Origin: Mesostigma viride
Lineage: Eukaryota; Streptophyta; Mesostigmatophyceae; Mesostigmatales; Mesostigmataceae
Direction of reading: 5' to 3'
Length of the DNA: 64,000 nt
Assembly: GCA_009746045.1 (NCBI GenBank)
Contig: RPFO01000667.1
Span: 2,159,380-2,223,379, forward strand
The notes below the pieces were generated by a model. It had not been told where the DNA came from and searched no databases. It saw only the letters and a program-made list of their open reading frames with translations. Every line of letters starts with the position of its first letter. Within the stretch, counting starts at the first letter, position 1. The position numbers and the translations under genes are program-made. Below are positions 22,101-33,668 of this stretch, one piece after another.

Positions 22101-22454
22101 ACTGACTAAGAACAACACCATATTTTGCTGATATATATCAAGGAGACAACCAGCGCAGGCCAGAAATCGGGAGAATCGGGGTATATATATAATTTTTTGG
22201 GAGCTGACCCACCCCACCCCCACCCCCAAAACTTGGGGGAGGGGGGGGAGGGGGTCAAGACCCCCCCCCCCCCCGGAAACGGGGGGGCGGGGGTGGTATA
22301 CACTAGCTCCGGGAGTGTCGCGGACAACCAGGTAAATGGAAATAAAAAAAAACACCCATTTCACCGGGGAAAAAAAAAATAATGACAGCCAACAACTGAG
22401 TCGGATAGTAAACACAATTTTCCTCATTTCCCCGAAAATAATGACAGCCATTAA
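22101..22454. other. Gene-free low-complexity DNA with G/C runs next to LINE C
   Basis: No gene seen. 22205-22293 is a chain of C and G homopolymer runs (including a stretch of about 16 C) able to fold back on itself. 22340-22450 contains A runs and the phrase AATGACAGCC twice, also found beside LINE copy D at 45711. These may be remnants of the target into which LINE C inserted. Confidence 0.6.
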
Positions 22455-22640
22455 AATTAAATTAAATTAAATTATAACATGCTATTAATTAATTAATTAT
22501 AACATGCCTCCGTTGGGAGATCATGTAGCACATATAGTTCCTTGATGGGGGTGGAGGTGGAGTCCTGAGGCCGCGTAATCGAACTAACCTAACTCTAACT
22601 AGCTATCTATCTAGCCTCTATATATAAAATCCTAACTACA

Positions 22641-25600
22641 CTACTCAGCAAAACGCCCCTTCCTCTTGGGGGGGGGTGGCTTGCCCACAGGGGCTGGCGT
22701 GTGAGCCTCGACAATCCTCTTCAGTCTACCGCATCTTGTTCTGCATGGCCGGCAGTCCAGAGAAGGGAGAGGGAGTGGATGCGGTGTTCAAACTGAGCCG
22801 GGACCACTAGGTCGGCCAGCAACATCTGGGTGTAGTTCATGGCAGGTTTACCTAGCTTCCTAGGAATGTCCTTGGGGCCAGGCCAGGTCAAAATATGCCG
22901 CCCTGGTTGGCCAAGCCGCTGGAAGCCGGCCAGACCAAGGGCGGTGTCGACCTGCAGGCTGGTGCGAGCAAGATGTCCTACAAATGCTAATATCCTACGC
23001 TGCCTAATCTCGTCCGAAACACGAGGCATACCCTGATACAAAGACTCTAATGACCTACGTTGGGAAAACCCTACATTCATGACCTGTCGGAGCATCCTGT
23101 AAACCGTGCCGTCTAGCTTAGCTGCCAGTGCGGTGTCCGTGAGTGTCCACTGTCCACTGACGCTTCGGCGCCATACATAGTGAGCACCGTGAGGACGAGG
23201 ACCTTGAAGAGCATGCGCTTGCGGTGCTCGCCCAGGACCTTCGAGCGCCAGTAGGTGTTGAGCGACCAGTGCCTAGCCCAGGCCACGCCGATGCGGATGT
23301 CCACATCGTCGGCGGTGTCTGAGGGAGCATGCTCCCCAACTATTTGAAGCGGTCACGGAACGGGATCTCCGTCCCGTCGAGCAGGCGCGACAGCGGCGGG
23401 TGACTGGAGGTCCCAATCACCATCGCCTCAGTTTTGACACTAATCTCCAACCCCACCGCCCTCGCCTCCAAGCCCAGACAGTCCAGCCAGGTCTGAATGT
23501 GCTCGGGGCGCGCGATGAGGGTGGTGTCGTCTGCATAAATCAGGTAAGCCAGGCGGTAGCCAGTGCCAACCCCGCCGTGTTCGCGCTCGTCAAGGATGTC
23601 AAAGCCGGGCTCGAACCCCTTATATAAGAGCAGTAAAGCGCTCACGGGCCCGGCGCATGACGTGATCCACGACAATAATGAACAGGTATGGACAGGACAC
23701 AATTACCTTGCCACACCCCGTGGTGAAGGGCCGGGGAATGGTGGGGTGGTGCCTTCCGCAGTCCGCACTACTGCCTGTGAGCCCTCATACAGTCGACGAC
23801 GGAATGGCAGCAATAAACGCTGGTGGTACCCGATCCAGAGCTAGGATGGCCCAAAGAGCCGCCCAGAGGACCGTGTAAAAGGCCTTGATATAGTCGACAA
23901 AAATGAAGACCAACGGCAGACCATCATGGCAAAGGCGACGCACCTCCTCCATCAACCGGCGCGCGACAAATACAGCCATGACAGTGTTACGACCACGACG
24001 GAAAACCCATATGAGACTCACCCAGGTGTGGATCCAGCGCGGCGCGGAGCCTGTGCAGCATCATGCGCATAAAGACCTTCAGTGCGGCGCTCTAGAGGCA
24101 GACACCCCGATCTATACTATAGTTACCGGGGTCAACAGCAGAGCCCTTCTTGTACAGGATGACGCGGATGGCCGTCTGCCACTCAGCAGGCGGAGGCCCA
24201 TCAGAGAGCAGGATACGGTTGCAGAACGCCAGCAGAAGCTCCCGCACCGCCGGGGCAGGGGTCTGCAGCAGCTCAGCATAATAAAGGTGGTCGGCACCGA
24301 CCACCGCGTCCGACGTACGGCAGGCGAGCGAGGGCGCCGTCCAAGTCCTTCAAAGTGAAGGGGTGGACAACGTCGTTGGTGGCAAGGCAGCCCTCCTGCA
24401 AGGCGGGGACTTGGTAGTCCGCGGCCGAGCCTGGAGGGGGGCGCCGGCGGCGGGGTTGGTCCTTCAACACCGAGACGGGCGGCCGTTTCGGGGTGAAGCG
24501 GCGGGGGGGGGGCGCGTGCCCCACCTGTCAAGGAAACATTGTGGGCCAGCCAACGGTCAAGGCTGACCGGCGCCGTGCCGTCCCCCGTGTGCTCCACTGG
24601 GGTGCGCTGCCGCCGGCCACCGAGCCCGGCGGTCGAGGTGGTACCACATGTCCTTGCCCTGGTTGCGAGCTTGGCAGGCCTTGTTGGCATCTGCGATGCA
24701 TTGGGCCGCCTAGCTGCGTCCTGAGCGTGCCCGTATGCCTCCACAAGGGCGGCCTTGAGCACTGGTTTCTGCAGCGGGTCCCGGTTACGCTTGAGGCGGT
24801 GCCGGGCGGCCAAGACCTTGGTTGGGGTCCTGGCGGTAAAGCGGGCCGGGGCGGCGGCGGGGCATGACCGGCATGTGCCGGGCCGCCAGCAACGGAGCGC
24901 GGGCCGCAAAGCCCGCAAAAATGGCTGCTTTTGGAGCACCCTTGTCCAACGCGTCGACATCCGCCCGGGCGTCCAGGGCCGACAGGTACTCCAGTCTGCA
25001 CCGGTTCCGCTCGCGCTCGGCGTCCGGCCAGTCCTCAGGATCCCCTCGGACCGGGCGTAGAGCAGACCACTACGTCAGGGCGGGCCACTGGGGCGCGGCG
25101 CGCGGGGACATGGAGCCGGAGCCGAATGGTCGCGCGCACCAACCGGTGGTCGGAGCACACCGTGGGAGTGTCGAACACTCGGGTGTCCAGAACCGAAGTG
25201 CACCTAGGCTGCCGTACCACCACGTAGTCCAGACATGCATGCAGGCCTGACGGCCGTTAGGGCCCCGAAAAGTGACCAAGTCCAGTGAGGGACGTTGGAT
25301 GTGGCAGTTGGCAGAAACCATCCCGCTATCCCGCAAAAAGGCAGAAAACTGTCAGGGGAGTGTTGTGGTTCGCAGCCGTGTTGGCAGGCGCAAAGCGACT
25401 GCCAGCAGTGCCCACTGGGAGCGTGGCGTTGGCGTCGAGTAGAATAACCAAAAAGTGGAGGGCCGGGGTGGCCCCCTCAAGGCTATGCAAATCCTCGAAG
25501 AACTTCTGTCGAACTTCTGTCCAACTCAGGTAGACCACTATGGGGTGCGTAGCCCACCCCAACTGTGATGAGGTGGTGTTTAGACCACCCCTCGACGGAG

Positions 25601-26113
25601 GTGAAATGTGCTACCATAAGGCGTGGGGTTAGAAACTTTAGCGTGCTGAGGCTGGCAACTGCCAGCGGCGAACACAAAAGGCCAACACCACCTTGGCCTG
25701 GCGTACCACTGCCAGCGAAGTAAAAACGCCAACCGCCTGCCAGGCGATCAGTGCTCACCATTGCCAAGTGGCACCGTGCGGCGATGCTCTTGCACGCCTA
25801 AAATAGACACACGATGGGCCATGCAAAAGGCAACGAGCTCCTCTACCCGGTAGCTATGGCCGCCATCTGCTAGCAGTGTGCGTGCGTTGAAGGTTGCAAG
25901 GGCCAAGAAGGATGCCTGCCGGCCCAACAGGGGAGAACGCTGACGGGGGATGGGGGTGGATGCAGCGGGAGGTGGGGGTGGGGATGGAACGGGGGGAATG
26001 CATTCATGGAAACGGAGGGAATAGTGCTTTTCATCGCATTGATTTTGTCCTGCAGGCGTAGGATACGAGCCTGCCGCCTGCTCGGGGTATTCGGGGGGGG
26101 GCTGATTGCACAA
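22641..26113 (-). pseudogene. LINE C ORF2 (AP endonuclease plus reverse transcriptase), degraded
   Basis: The endonuclease segments are recognisable: LATFNARTLLADGG and GVQEHRR near 25780-25910, LLDANATLPVG near 25400-25450, and SDHRLV near 25150. RT segments follow: YYAELLQTPAPAVRELLLAF near 24250, FVDYIKAF near 23890 with Tyr where LINEs usually have Asp (KAFD), and LIYADDTTLIARPE with the catalytic Asp pair near 23530. A C-terminal QRRILAFVGHLART region lies near 22980 and a basic tail ends near 22641. The pieces lie in different frames, with at least six interruptions. No complete product can be made. Confidence 0.8.
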
Positions 26114-26323
26114 CGCCGAGGCGTAGGTAACCTAGTAGCAAGCGTTGGGTTTTACGAATCTGACAGTTGACAGATCATTGATGTTCCAGCCTGAAATACT
26201 GGCACCACCATGTCTATCACCCGACTGCTAGGACAGCTAGGTCGAGGCATGGTAGGGGAACGGGGGGCTGTTAATTTAGGGGCTGTCCGCGAAGCCTGTT
26301 AGCCGCGAGCCGAGGAAGGTTGT

Positions 26324-27370
26324 CTACCTACTGGCACCACCAGAGGCAGCACCCTGCTTGCTAGACACCGCACGTACGAGACTCTCCTCCCGGGATGTTA
26401 ATCTGAACACGTCCATTAAAGAATGCTGCAAAGGAGCCATCCAGAAGCAGACGCATCTTAATGCGCTTACCCTTCGTCTCGTGCTTCCTTGCCTCCTGGA
26501 CGCGGGTGCTGTTCCACAGGCCGCGCTCCTCGCCTTCAGTTGAGCCGGCGTGTAGTCCTCGTCGAGGCTGTAGAAGGTGGTTTGGAGCAGGCGACGTGCT
26601 CCTTGCAAGAGGCGTTTATCGTGCATGGATGCCATGGTGATGACGACCAAGCCCATAGGGCCTGGCAGCCGAATGGCTCGTTCAATGACAACACGGTTCT
26701 GGTGGACGTGCATCACCCCCAGAAACGCGGGGCCGCGCAGCTCCTCGGCAAGTGAGTTTGCTGTCTCATTTGCTTGTGCAGCCGCGCCTGTCTGGAAATT
26801 CTTTATGACAATATTGCGTTGGCGTTGTTGCACTGCATTCTGGGTGACCGCAGCGGTAGCGGCAGACTTGGCCGCCTGTTGAACTATGGCGGTCAAATTC
26901 TTGCCTGTGACGTTGGCGAACGTGGTGGTTTTGGCGGGGGCTACCATGGCTTTCTTCAGCTGATCAGCTCCAACATGCAGTTGTGCCGTCGTAGCTGCAG
27001 ACGCCTCCGTGAGGACCTTGATGTCGCCCTGCACGCGATCGTAAAAGACCGTGCGAGGCTCTGCATCAGCACGGTATTATCAGTCGCGGGGGCTGGCCTG
27101 CATGGCGATGGCCGGCGCCGGCAGCTCGACGAGTTCAGGGCAGCGCGAAATAAGACAGGCAAGTCGGCAATCTTTGGGCTCCCACTTAGGCCACTCATCC
27201 GAAGCAGCCTCCATAACCCGGCCGCTGCGAGGGTTGCGAATCGGGGCGTCGTGTTCGTTGCGGAGCTTCAGCACGCTTAGCACAGGCTGCACAGCGGCGT
27301 CGCTGAAGTCGAGTAAGACAGCGATGTCTTCCAGGCTCAAACGCTGGCCAGGCGACTCCAGGTTGGCCAA
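26324..27370 (-). pseudogene. LINE C ORF1 (RNA-binding protein), two frames
   Basis: ORF1 of LINE C is seen as two minus-strand frames, 27080-27370 and 26324-27034, probably one gene split by a frameshift near 27040-27080. The second frame contains an Ala/Gln-rich segment, then RNIVIKNF, then GVMHVHQNRVVIERAIRLPG and LVVITMASMHDKRLLQGAR. The spacing recalls the RNP motifs of an RRM-like domain, as in ORF1 proteins of many LINEs, which coat the element RNA (family knowledge). The C-terminal tail is basic. The RRM assignment is by eye. Confidence 0.6.
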
Positions 27371-27400
27371 TACTTCGGTACGTCAAATACGCCGGCCTCA

Positions 27401-27692
27401 AAATACGAGTATTATACGTGGAGCATGGCAGAATACGTCAGCAGAATACGTGGCAGTGTGCAGCATGGTTATGAATGGGCCTTTAGGGTTAAGGCCTTAG
27501 GGGGCATTGTTATGCATGGAGATCAGTAAATTATGGTGGAAGGCATAATTTAATTTGCACCATTCCTTGCACTTATTCCCCACCAGCCTTCCATAAATTT
27601 TTAATGCAATATGTGCACATTCCTTGCACTTATTCCCTACCAACCTGCCACCATAATTTACGTACCCATTACTGCATGTGCACATTCCTTGC
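27401..27692. other. Gene-free stretch with short repeats upstream of LINE C
   Basis: No gene. 27370-27460 is rich in AATACG/ACGTATT-like words, also seen at 30600-30700 beside LINE E. 27560-27690 contains three copies of CATTCCTTGCA followed in two cases by CTTATTCCC. Confidence 0.6.
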
Positions 27693-27908
27693 AAGCTCTA
27701 CAAACAGGTCGTGGACCGGCTGGATCGCGTATAGTATCTCCGCACATCTGAACCCTGTGATGCCAGATCTCCTTTGCGGCCGTTCCGAGCTTGGCACTGG
27801 ATTCGTTGTCCACATCGTCGCGTCGCTGCAGCAACACGATGTTTTCTGGCATACGCGGGCTTTTGGTTCCCGCCGCACATTTGAAAGTGCTGTCCTCCGG
27901 CTTTTTGC
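27693..27908 (+). mobile_element. Penelope-like element fragment, inverted copy
   Basis: 216 bp nearly identical to the reverse complement of about 21718-21932. It starts at GCTCTACAAACAGG and ends at GTGCTGTCCTCC, where the two copies diverge abruptly. It carries part of the region upstream of the RT core only. Fossil fragment. Confidence 0.75.
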
Positions 27909-27977
27909 CTTTGCAATGTGTGCAGTTCTTGGACGTTTGGAATCATGGCTAACGTGATGACTGACTAGCTAGACCTT

Positions 27978-28622
27978 TGTTAGAAATTTGGTTGATTCCT
28001 TGGTCGTCAAGACTGCTTGAGACAATTGATAGACGATTTATTCATTTCATATTTAGGTTACGGACTGCCACCGTTTGACCGCCAAAGCCATGGTGCGGTT
28101 CCCGGGTGGGGACCATTATCGTCCATAGCTGACAGCTAGGACAGGTAAGGTGAAGGCATCGAGCACAAACATCGTGCCTATATCCACCAAAGGTGGCGGC
28201 TATGCGCAAGACAATAACTTAACGACTTAACTTCAGAGTCGTACATTCTAGAAGTCTTGCTAACATGCCAGCGCATTAAGTACGGGGCATCTAGTAACTC
28301 GTGTCAGTAGAAATATCCAACACGGAATAGTGGGCCGAGGATGGTACCGTCGGCACCTACAGTGCGTTAAGTCTTGTGCCGGAAATAGTACAACTTCGGC
28401 ATACAATAACTTTCGCTGTACGGCACTATTTCTAGTGCTATAAACTGTGCCGTAATTATCACGGCAAGCCCTTCCTAACCTATTTAATTATCGGCCTGAA
28501 ATACGGTAGGCGGGTGCGATTCATAATGACGCAACCCTAATTAGTCCTCCGTTTACAACATGACGGCCAGAATTAAATATAAACAGGTAGTTGGGCACAT
28601 AGGGTAAAATATACCCTTGACA
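27978..28622 (-). repeat. Left LTR of the non-autonomous element
   Basis: 645 bp, from TGTTAGAAATTTGG to TACCCTTGACA on the plus strand. In the favoured minus orientation this is the 3' LTR, preceded by the purine run AAGGGGGG. Confidence 0.88.
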
Positions 28623-29397
28623 CCCCCCTTGCTCAACTAGCCAGTACTATGGTATAATCCAATGGTTGTAACTTTCCCTTCAGCTTAGGTAGGGTGTATA
28701 GCCCCCCTTACTTGGGATAACATTCCATGGTGAACCATTGCAACAAAAACTGGAGCTTAGGCGAGGTTAACACTTGTGCTTTTGGACATGGGGATTAGCA
28801 ACAAAAAACCCGAATGTGTGCTTTTGAATACAGGGCTTAGCATCAGAACCCGATGACATGAACCGGAACAAAAAATCCCGATTTCCTTAACTCGTGGATG
28901 GCACTGGCTTCTCGGCTCTGGGCTCCTGCGCACTTGGCTTCTCGGCTCTGCGGCACTTGGCTTCTCGGCAGCTGGGCTCCTGCGCACTTGGCTTCTCGGC
29001 CTTCACAAAAATTCGAGTCATAGAATGCAGGCGGATACCGCGCCTGGCCGACATGATCACCCAGCAAAAATGAAATTTCACAAAGAGGGCTGCGAATTCG
29101 CCTCCGCCGCGATTTGAACTTGAGCTCGTGTATGGCTCTAGCTTCAGCAGCATGTGGCATGAGTGCCGCGGCCACACTCTGGAATCTGGGGAAAATTTCC
29201 TGGAATCTGGCAATATAAGGCCTGCGGTTGATCAGGCCGCGGCACTGGGCCAGTTCCTGGAATTACAATGCGGCTTGACGACAGCAACGCCGCGAACCTC
29301 CGGACCATAATAATGCATGAAAATACATTACGTCTCTCGCCATTTTCAGGCGGGTCTCGCTAATTGACGTCCATAGGGTGAATTTGTGTAATGGCTT
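28623..29397. other. Interior of the non-autonomous LTR element
   Basis: No pol motif. 28905-29005 holds four or five imperfect copies of a unit built on CTTGGCTTCTCGG. On the minus strand they read as a repeated (R/A)EAKCAGAQ- or EKPSAQEP-like peptide. Frames of up to 110 codons exist on the minus strand but match nothing I know. Confidence 0.65.
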
Positions 29398-30044
29398 TGT
29401 GTTAGAAATTTGGTTGATTCCTTGGTCGTCAAGACTGCTTGAGACAATTGATAGACGATTTATTCATTTCATATTTAGGTTACGGACTGCCACCGTTTGA
29501 CCGCCAAAGCCATGGTGCGGTTCCCGGGTGGGGACCATTATCGTCCATAGCTGACAGCTAGGACAGGTAAGGTGAAGGCATCGAGCACAAACATCGTGCC
29601 TATATCCACCAAAGGTGGCGGCTATGCGCAAGACAATAACTTAACGACTTAACTTCAGAGTCGTACATTCTAGAAGTCTTGCTAACATGCCAGCGCATTA
29701 ACTACGGGGCATCTAGTAACTCGTGTCGGTAGAAATATCCAACACGGAATAGTGGGCCGAGGATGGTACCGTCGGCACCTACAGTGCATTAAGTCTTGTG
29801 CCGGAAATAGTACAACTTCGGCATACAATAACTTTCGCTGTACGGCACTATTTCTAGTGCTATAAACTGTGCCGTAATTATCACGGCGAGCCCTTCCTAA
29901 CCTATTTAATTATCGGCCTGAAATACGGTAGGCGGGTGCGATTAATAATGACGCAACCCTAATTAGTCCTCCGTTTACAACATGACGGCCAGAATTAAAT
30001 ATAAACAGGTAGTTGGGCACATAGGGTAAAATATACCCTTGACA
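29398..30044 (-). repeat. Right LTR of the non-autonomous element
   Basis: 647 bp, about 99% identical by eye to the left LTR. It is followed immediately by ACCTT, the second copy of the target duplication. Confidence 0.88.
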
Positions 30045-30049
30045 ACCTT

Positions 30050-30704
30050 TTCAGTGGTTTTCCATTTGCGGGTATTTCCTCGTAAATGGTGGGAGAGCGA
30101 TCGCAGCAATGGTGCTCACCACAGTCTAGACACTCCCGGCCAGTTAGGCTCGAAACACACGCCCTGATCAAGCATGCTGTTTCCGGCCCCACCGTCTAGG
30201 TCATCTAGTCGCTCTACACGTAAGCCAGCCATAATTTCAATGCACAAGGCTACACATTTCCAACACCATTCATCTTCATCGTCCTGAACGACTCGAAAAC
30301 GCGGACAAGATAACGGCAGGCTCGAGCTACCATGGTCCGGATTCTCCCGATTTCTGGCCTGCGGATACAGGCTGTGTTATTACAAGTACCACGTTCCCAG
30401 CACAGCTGGCATTTTCATCGTGCTGGCACTCTCTCCGTGTAATTTCAGCTAGCTTGCCAACTGCCAAGTCATTACTGGACTTGCGAAAAGCCTAGCTCAT
30501 AGTAGAAAATCTTGGTAAAGGTAGGCGCCGCGCCACGGTCCGGTTGGCCTGGCGCCGAGCGCTGCCCCAGCTCGAACCTCGAAATTTTCCAAGTCCAAAT
30601 CACGTATTCCTGACAAAATACGCGTATAGTACGTCGGGGCCAAAAAAACGCGTATTGCCGTATTTATTTTGACAATACGCACGTATTTGCCAACCTGGCC
30701 AGGC
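30050..30704. other. Gene-free stretch before LINE E
   Basis: No gene seen. 30343-30367 repeats a sequence also present inverted at 22150-22174 (centred on CCCGATTTCTGGCCTGCG). 30600-30700 is rich in ACGTATT-type words like those bordering LINE C. Confidence 0.5.
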
Positions 30705-32226
30705 GTGTAGAAGGCCGGATGCAGAGATGGTGTCCGGCAAGGAGGATTCAGCCGCCATTGGAGTTGCTTCCGAAGTCTTGGGTCGCTTGTTATATTAGCG
30801 GCGTTCTCGGCGGCGACAATGTCGTTGACAATGTCTTCGACGCCCTCAAGGAGGAGGAGGCCAACATCCCAGCTCGGCACTTCCTGGTTATGCTGCTCGA
30901 CGCCAACGCCACGCTGCCAGTTGGCACTGGGGGCGCTCAGTACTCCCCACCCAACACGACAGCCAACGGTAACACGCCTTTATTTGCGAATCTGCTGGCA
31001 GAATCTGCGCTGGTTGCATGCAATGCTTCTTTCGCACGCCCCGCTGAGCAGCTGGCCACCTTTTTTGGGCCGTCGGATCGGGTGGTGTGCCTTGACTATG
31101 TATGTGTACGCCGGGCTCAGCGCCCCTCAGTTGTCGATGCTCGCGTCCTGCAAGATTCTGTCAGCACGGTGGAATCTGATCATCGTCTCGTGCCCGCTCG
31201 CATCAGATAATTGCGGTTTCCTGGGGTGAAACCGTCGCGACAGCTGGCACCTCAGCCAGATCTGAAGGTGCTCCGGATTGTGCTGAAGGATGCCGACAAG
31301 ATGTCAGCAGCAGAGCAGGCCGCTATGTCGCACAGGGATGATTTCCTGGCAGTATTCGACGCCCGGGGCAGCCGACAGCAGTTACTACACGCCATTCCGC
31401 CGCCGGGGGATATTTCAGTGATCCTCCGTGGTGTCGCCGCCAAGTATCGCCTGGCTGCCCGCACCCTTCCCACCTTGCCTCCGCGCCGGCAGCTTGCTGT
31501 CCACCGTCACGCACCGACAGTGGTCGCCGCCAGGCAGATGCTCCGCCGCAACAGAGATCCGATCGCCAAACCTGGGCTGCAAGCAGCTCTGAGGGCCGCC
31601 TACGAGCAGGCTGAGAAGGCAGATGCTCAGCAGATGGTCAAGGACCTGCGCAGCTGCCAGCAGAAGCACGACGGCAAGGGGGCCTGGTTCTGGTACAAGC
31701 GCCTCGGGCACCCGGACGGCCTCGGCCGGCCCCACCGCCACGACGTCCCCGGCGCCCCAGCCAAGCGGCTTCGTACCTGGGCCACGGCCACGGCCGAGGT
31801 CGTGGGGACAGCTGCGCCGCCCCCACCCCTGCTCCCAGCCGCCGCCGCCCGCCCGGCCGCCCTGGCCGGCCCCGCTGGGCCCCCTGCCCCGCCTAGGTCA
31901 GCGGCGGACTACCTAGTCCCCCCGCTGGTCGGCCCACTTGGCGACCCGTCTGACATGCCTCCTTTCACCTCTCGCGAGGTCACGGAGGCGGTCCAGCGCC
32001 TGCGTTATGACGCAGCCACCGGCTCTGACGAGATTCCGGCCGCAGTTGTAAAACTTGCAGCCGAATTCGAGGACACAGGTGTTATGCTGCTCTTCCGGGA
32101 CATCTGCAACCGCCTTCTGAGCTGTCGTCGCAACCACCTCCAGCGGCCTGGCAACACAGTTTTCGCACGATGCTGTACAAGAACAAGGGGTCGCCTCACC
32201 GACCCCGGCAACTACAGAGGGGTGTG
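30705..32226 (+). mobile_element. LINE copy E, 5' portion (endonuclease to start of RT)
   Basis: The left half of an AP-endonuclease LINE, split by Copia copy B. 30719-31210 encodes the C-terminal part of the endonuclease (LLDANATLPVGTG, then DYVCVRR and ESDHRLV). 31211-32227 encodes the linker and the beginning of the RT, with a Pro/Ala-rich zone, FTSREVTEAVQRLRYD, GSDEIPAAVVKLAAE and finally LTDPGNYRG, the motif just before the finger subdomain. ORF1 and the N-terminal endonuclease are missing, so the copy is 5'-truncated or rearranged near 30705. Codons 31202-31210 include a stop between the endonuclease and linker frames. Confidence 0.82.
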
Positions 32227-32921
32227 AGTTAACGTTCTTAGCAAACGCAATGTGAAGGATATGGTTGCAATGCAGCAATGTGTGAATATGGTTGGAAACG
32301 GAGCTTTGTTAAAATTGGATAATGTTACAGCGCTCACACACTTGAGGCTTGTACACGAGTTTGCCAAGTCAAGGCAACACACGTGAGGCGGGCTCGCAAG
32401 AGATGCCCATTGGCACTGGCCTATTGTTTATATACTTGTGCACTGTGCTTGCTAGTCCTGAGCAGCCTAGGAGGCCTGCTCAGTAATAACACTCCCGGTA
32501 CAGTATTCACTACCTGTACAGCGCCCAGCTCCTATACAGTAGGTCTGCCATACAGGCACAGTGACCACAGAGCACAGTCCACAGTGACTATTGCATCTGC
32601 ACCTAGAAGTCCAGGACTAAGCCTGCGGTACCAACAGACCACAGGTTAAGGTTCCTATTTCCTGCGTACGACGTATTAATCCAATACCGTCGTAGGTACA
32701 GCACCTAATTCCTGTCAGCCCAGGAATTACTGTCGACCCCATATGTCGTCGGCAAATATTCACGTCCGACTTAGAAGAACAGCCGGCTCGCGCTCGCGCG
32801 CGACCGGGAAGTCGGAACGCCATAACTTTCTTGATACTTGTCGGAATGAACTCGTTCCGGTGCCGCTGGAATCGCAGAGATATGCCGAATCAGGATCACG
32901 CCAATGCGCTTGGCGTTAACT
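32227..32921 (-). repeat. Copia copy B 3' LTR
   Basis: 695 bp. In element orientation it is preceded by the purine-rich tract at 32922-32938 (AGAAAAGAAAGGATTGG). It has inverted 8-bp ends AGTTAACG/CGTTAACT. Confidence 0.92.
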
Positions 32922-33668
32922 CCAATCCTTTCTTTTCTTGAGCTGTAGCAGCTCACACAAGTCTACATACAAACACACACAATGGGTACTGGACATCCTC
33001 CCCGACTACAAGTCACAACCCGCTGGGCATGACAGTCAGCTTGGATTCCTTATTATATGTACATAGCACCCATACTGGCTCAGGAGCACAAACAAATTAC
33101 AATGAGTCCCTATCCCTTCACGGGAGGCTCGTTGTGTTACCCATGTACAAGAGGTTGGCCAACTGTGGCAGCCCATAGGTGTTCAGCTAAGAACTTGAGA
33201 AGTATGTACAACCTTCAGGACCTTAGGCGAAACCCCACAGATCACCCACAACAGCTCATCAGAAAACATTGCTGACCCCCAGACGGGAGTCGGCGCCGGT
33301 CTGCTGCCCCTTATCGAACCAGACACAACATCTACGCGAAGCACATGCAAAACACAAGCTCCTATACTCGTTCCAACCGTGGAAAATCAGGGGACCTGTC
33401 GCCACCTCACCAGCATGGTGGATGGGTCAGCCAGTCCGTGAAACTCCGCCTTAAGACGGCACCAGGGAATCGAACCCCGCCCACAAACCACAGATCTGGG
33501 GAAACCTCAGACTGAGATGAAAACCCCAGATAGACATCTCTCCATCAGAGACAATGTCAGACATTCCCACACCAGAGACATGTCTCACCCCTCAAGGTGT
33601 GCTCAGGATTATGTACAATCAAGCTCCCAGCCTGATATCCAGAGACTTAAGCACCCAGCTCTCAGCTT

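Larger units (their letters stand above)
22455..27400 (-). mobile_element. LINE copy C (AP-endonuclease type), decayed
   Basis: A non-LTR retrotransposon on the minus strand with ORF1 (27370-26324), ORF2 (26113-22641) and a 3' end rich in TTTAA repeats near 22455-22485. It is nearly full length but carries numerous frameshifts and stops in ORF2. Its 3' third is about the same sequence as LINE copy D (45740-46897), so C and D are one family. Copy E (30705-41815) is a related but distinct family. Plus-strand frames across this region are shadows. Confidence 0.85.
27978..30044 (-). mobile_element. Short non-autonomous LTR retrotransposon (TRIM/LARD-like)
   Basis: A 2067-bp element with LTRs of 645 bp (27978-28622) and 647 bp (29398-30044), TG...CA ends, and a perfect 5-bp duplication ACCTT on both sides (27973-27977 and 30045-30049). 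The LTRs differ at only about five bases plus small gaps, so the insertion is recent. The 775-bp interior (28623-29397) encodes no gag or pol, so it must have moved with proteins from another element. A C-run at 28623-28628 reads as a short purine tract on the minus strand, which favours that orientation. No primer-binding site was recognised. Confidence 0.88.
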
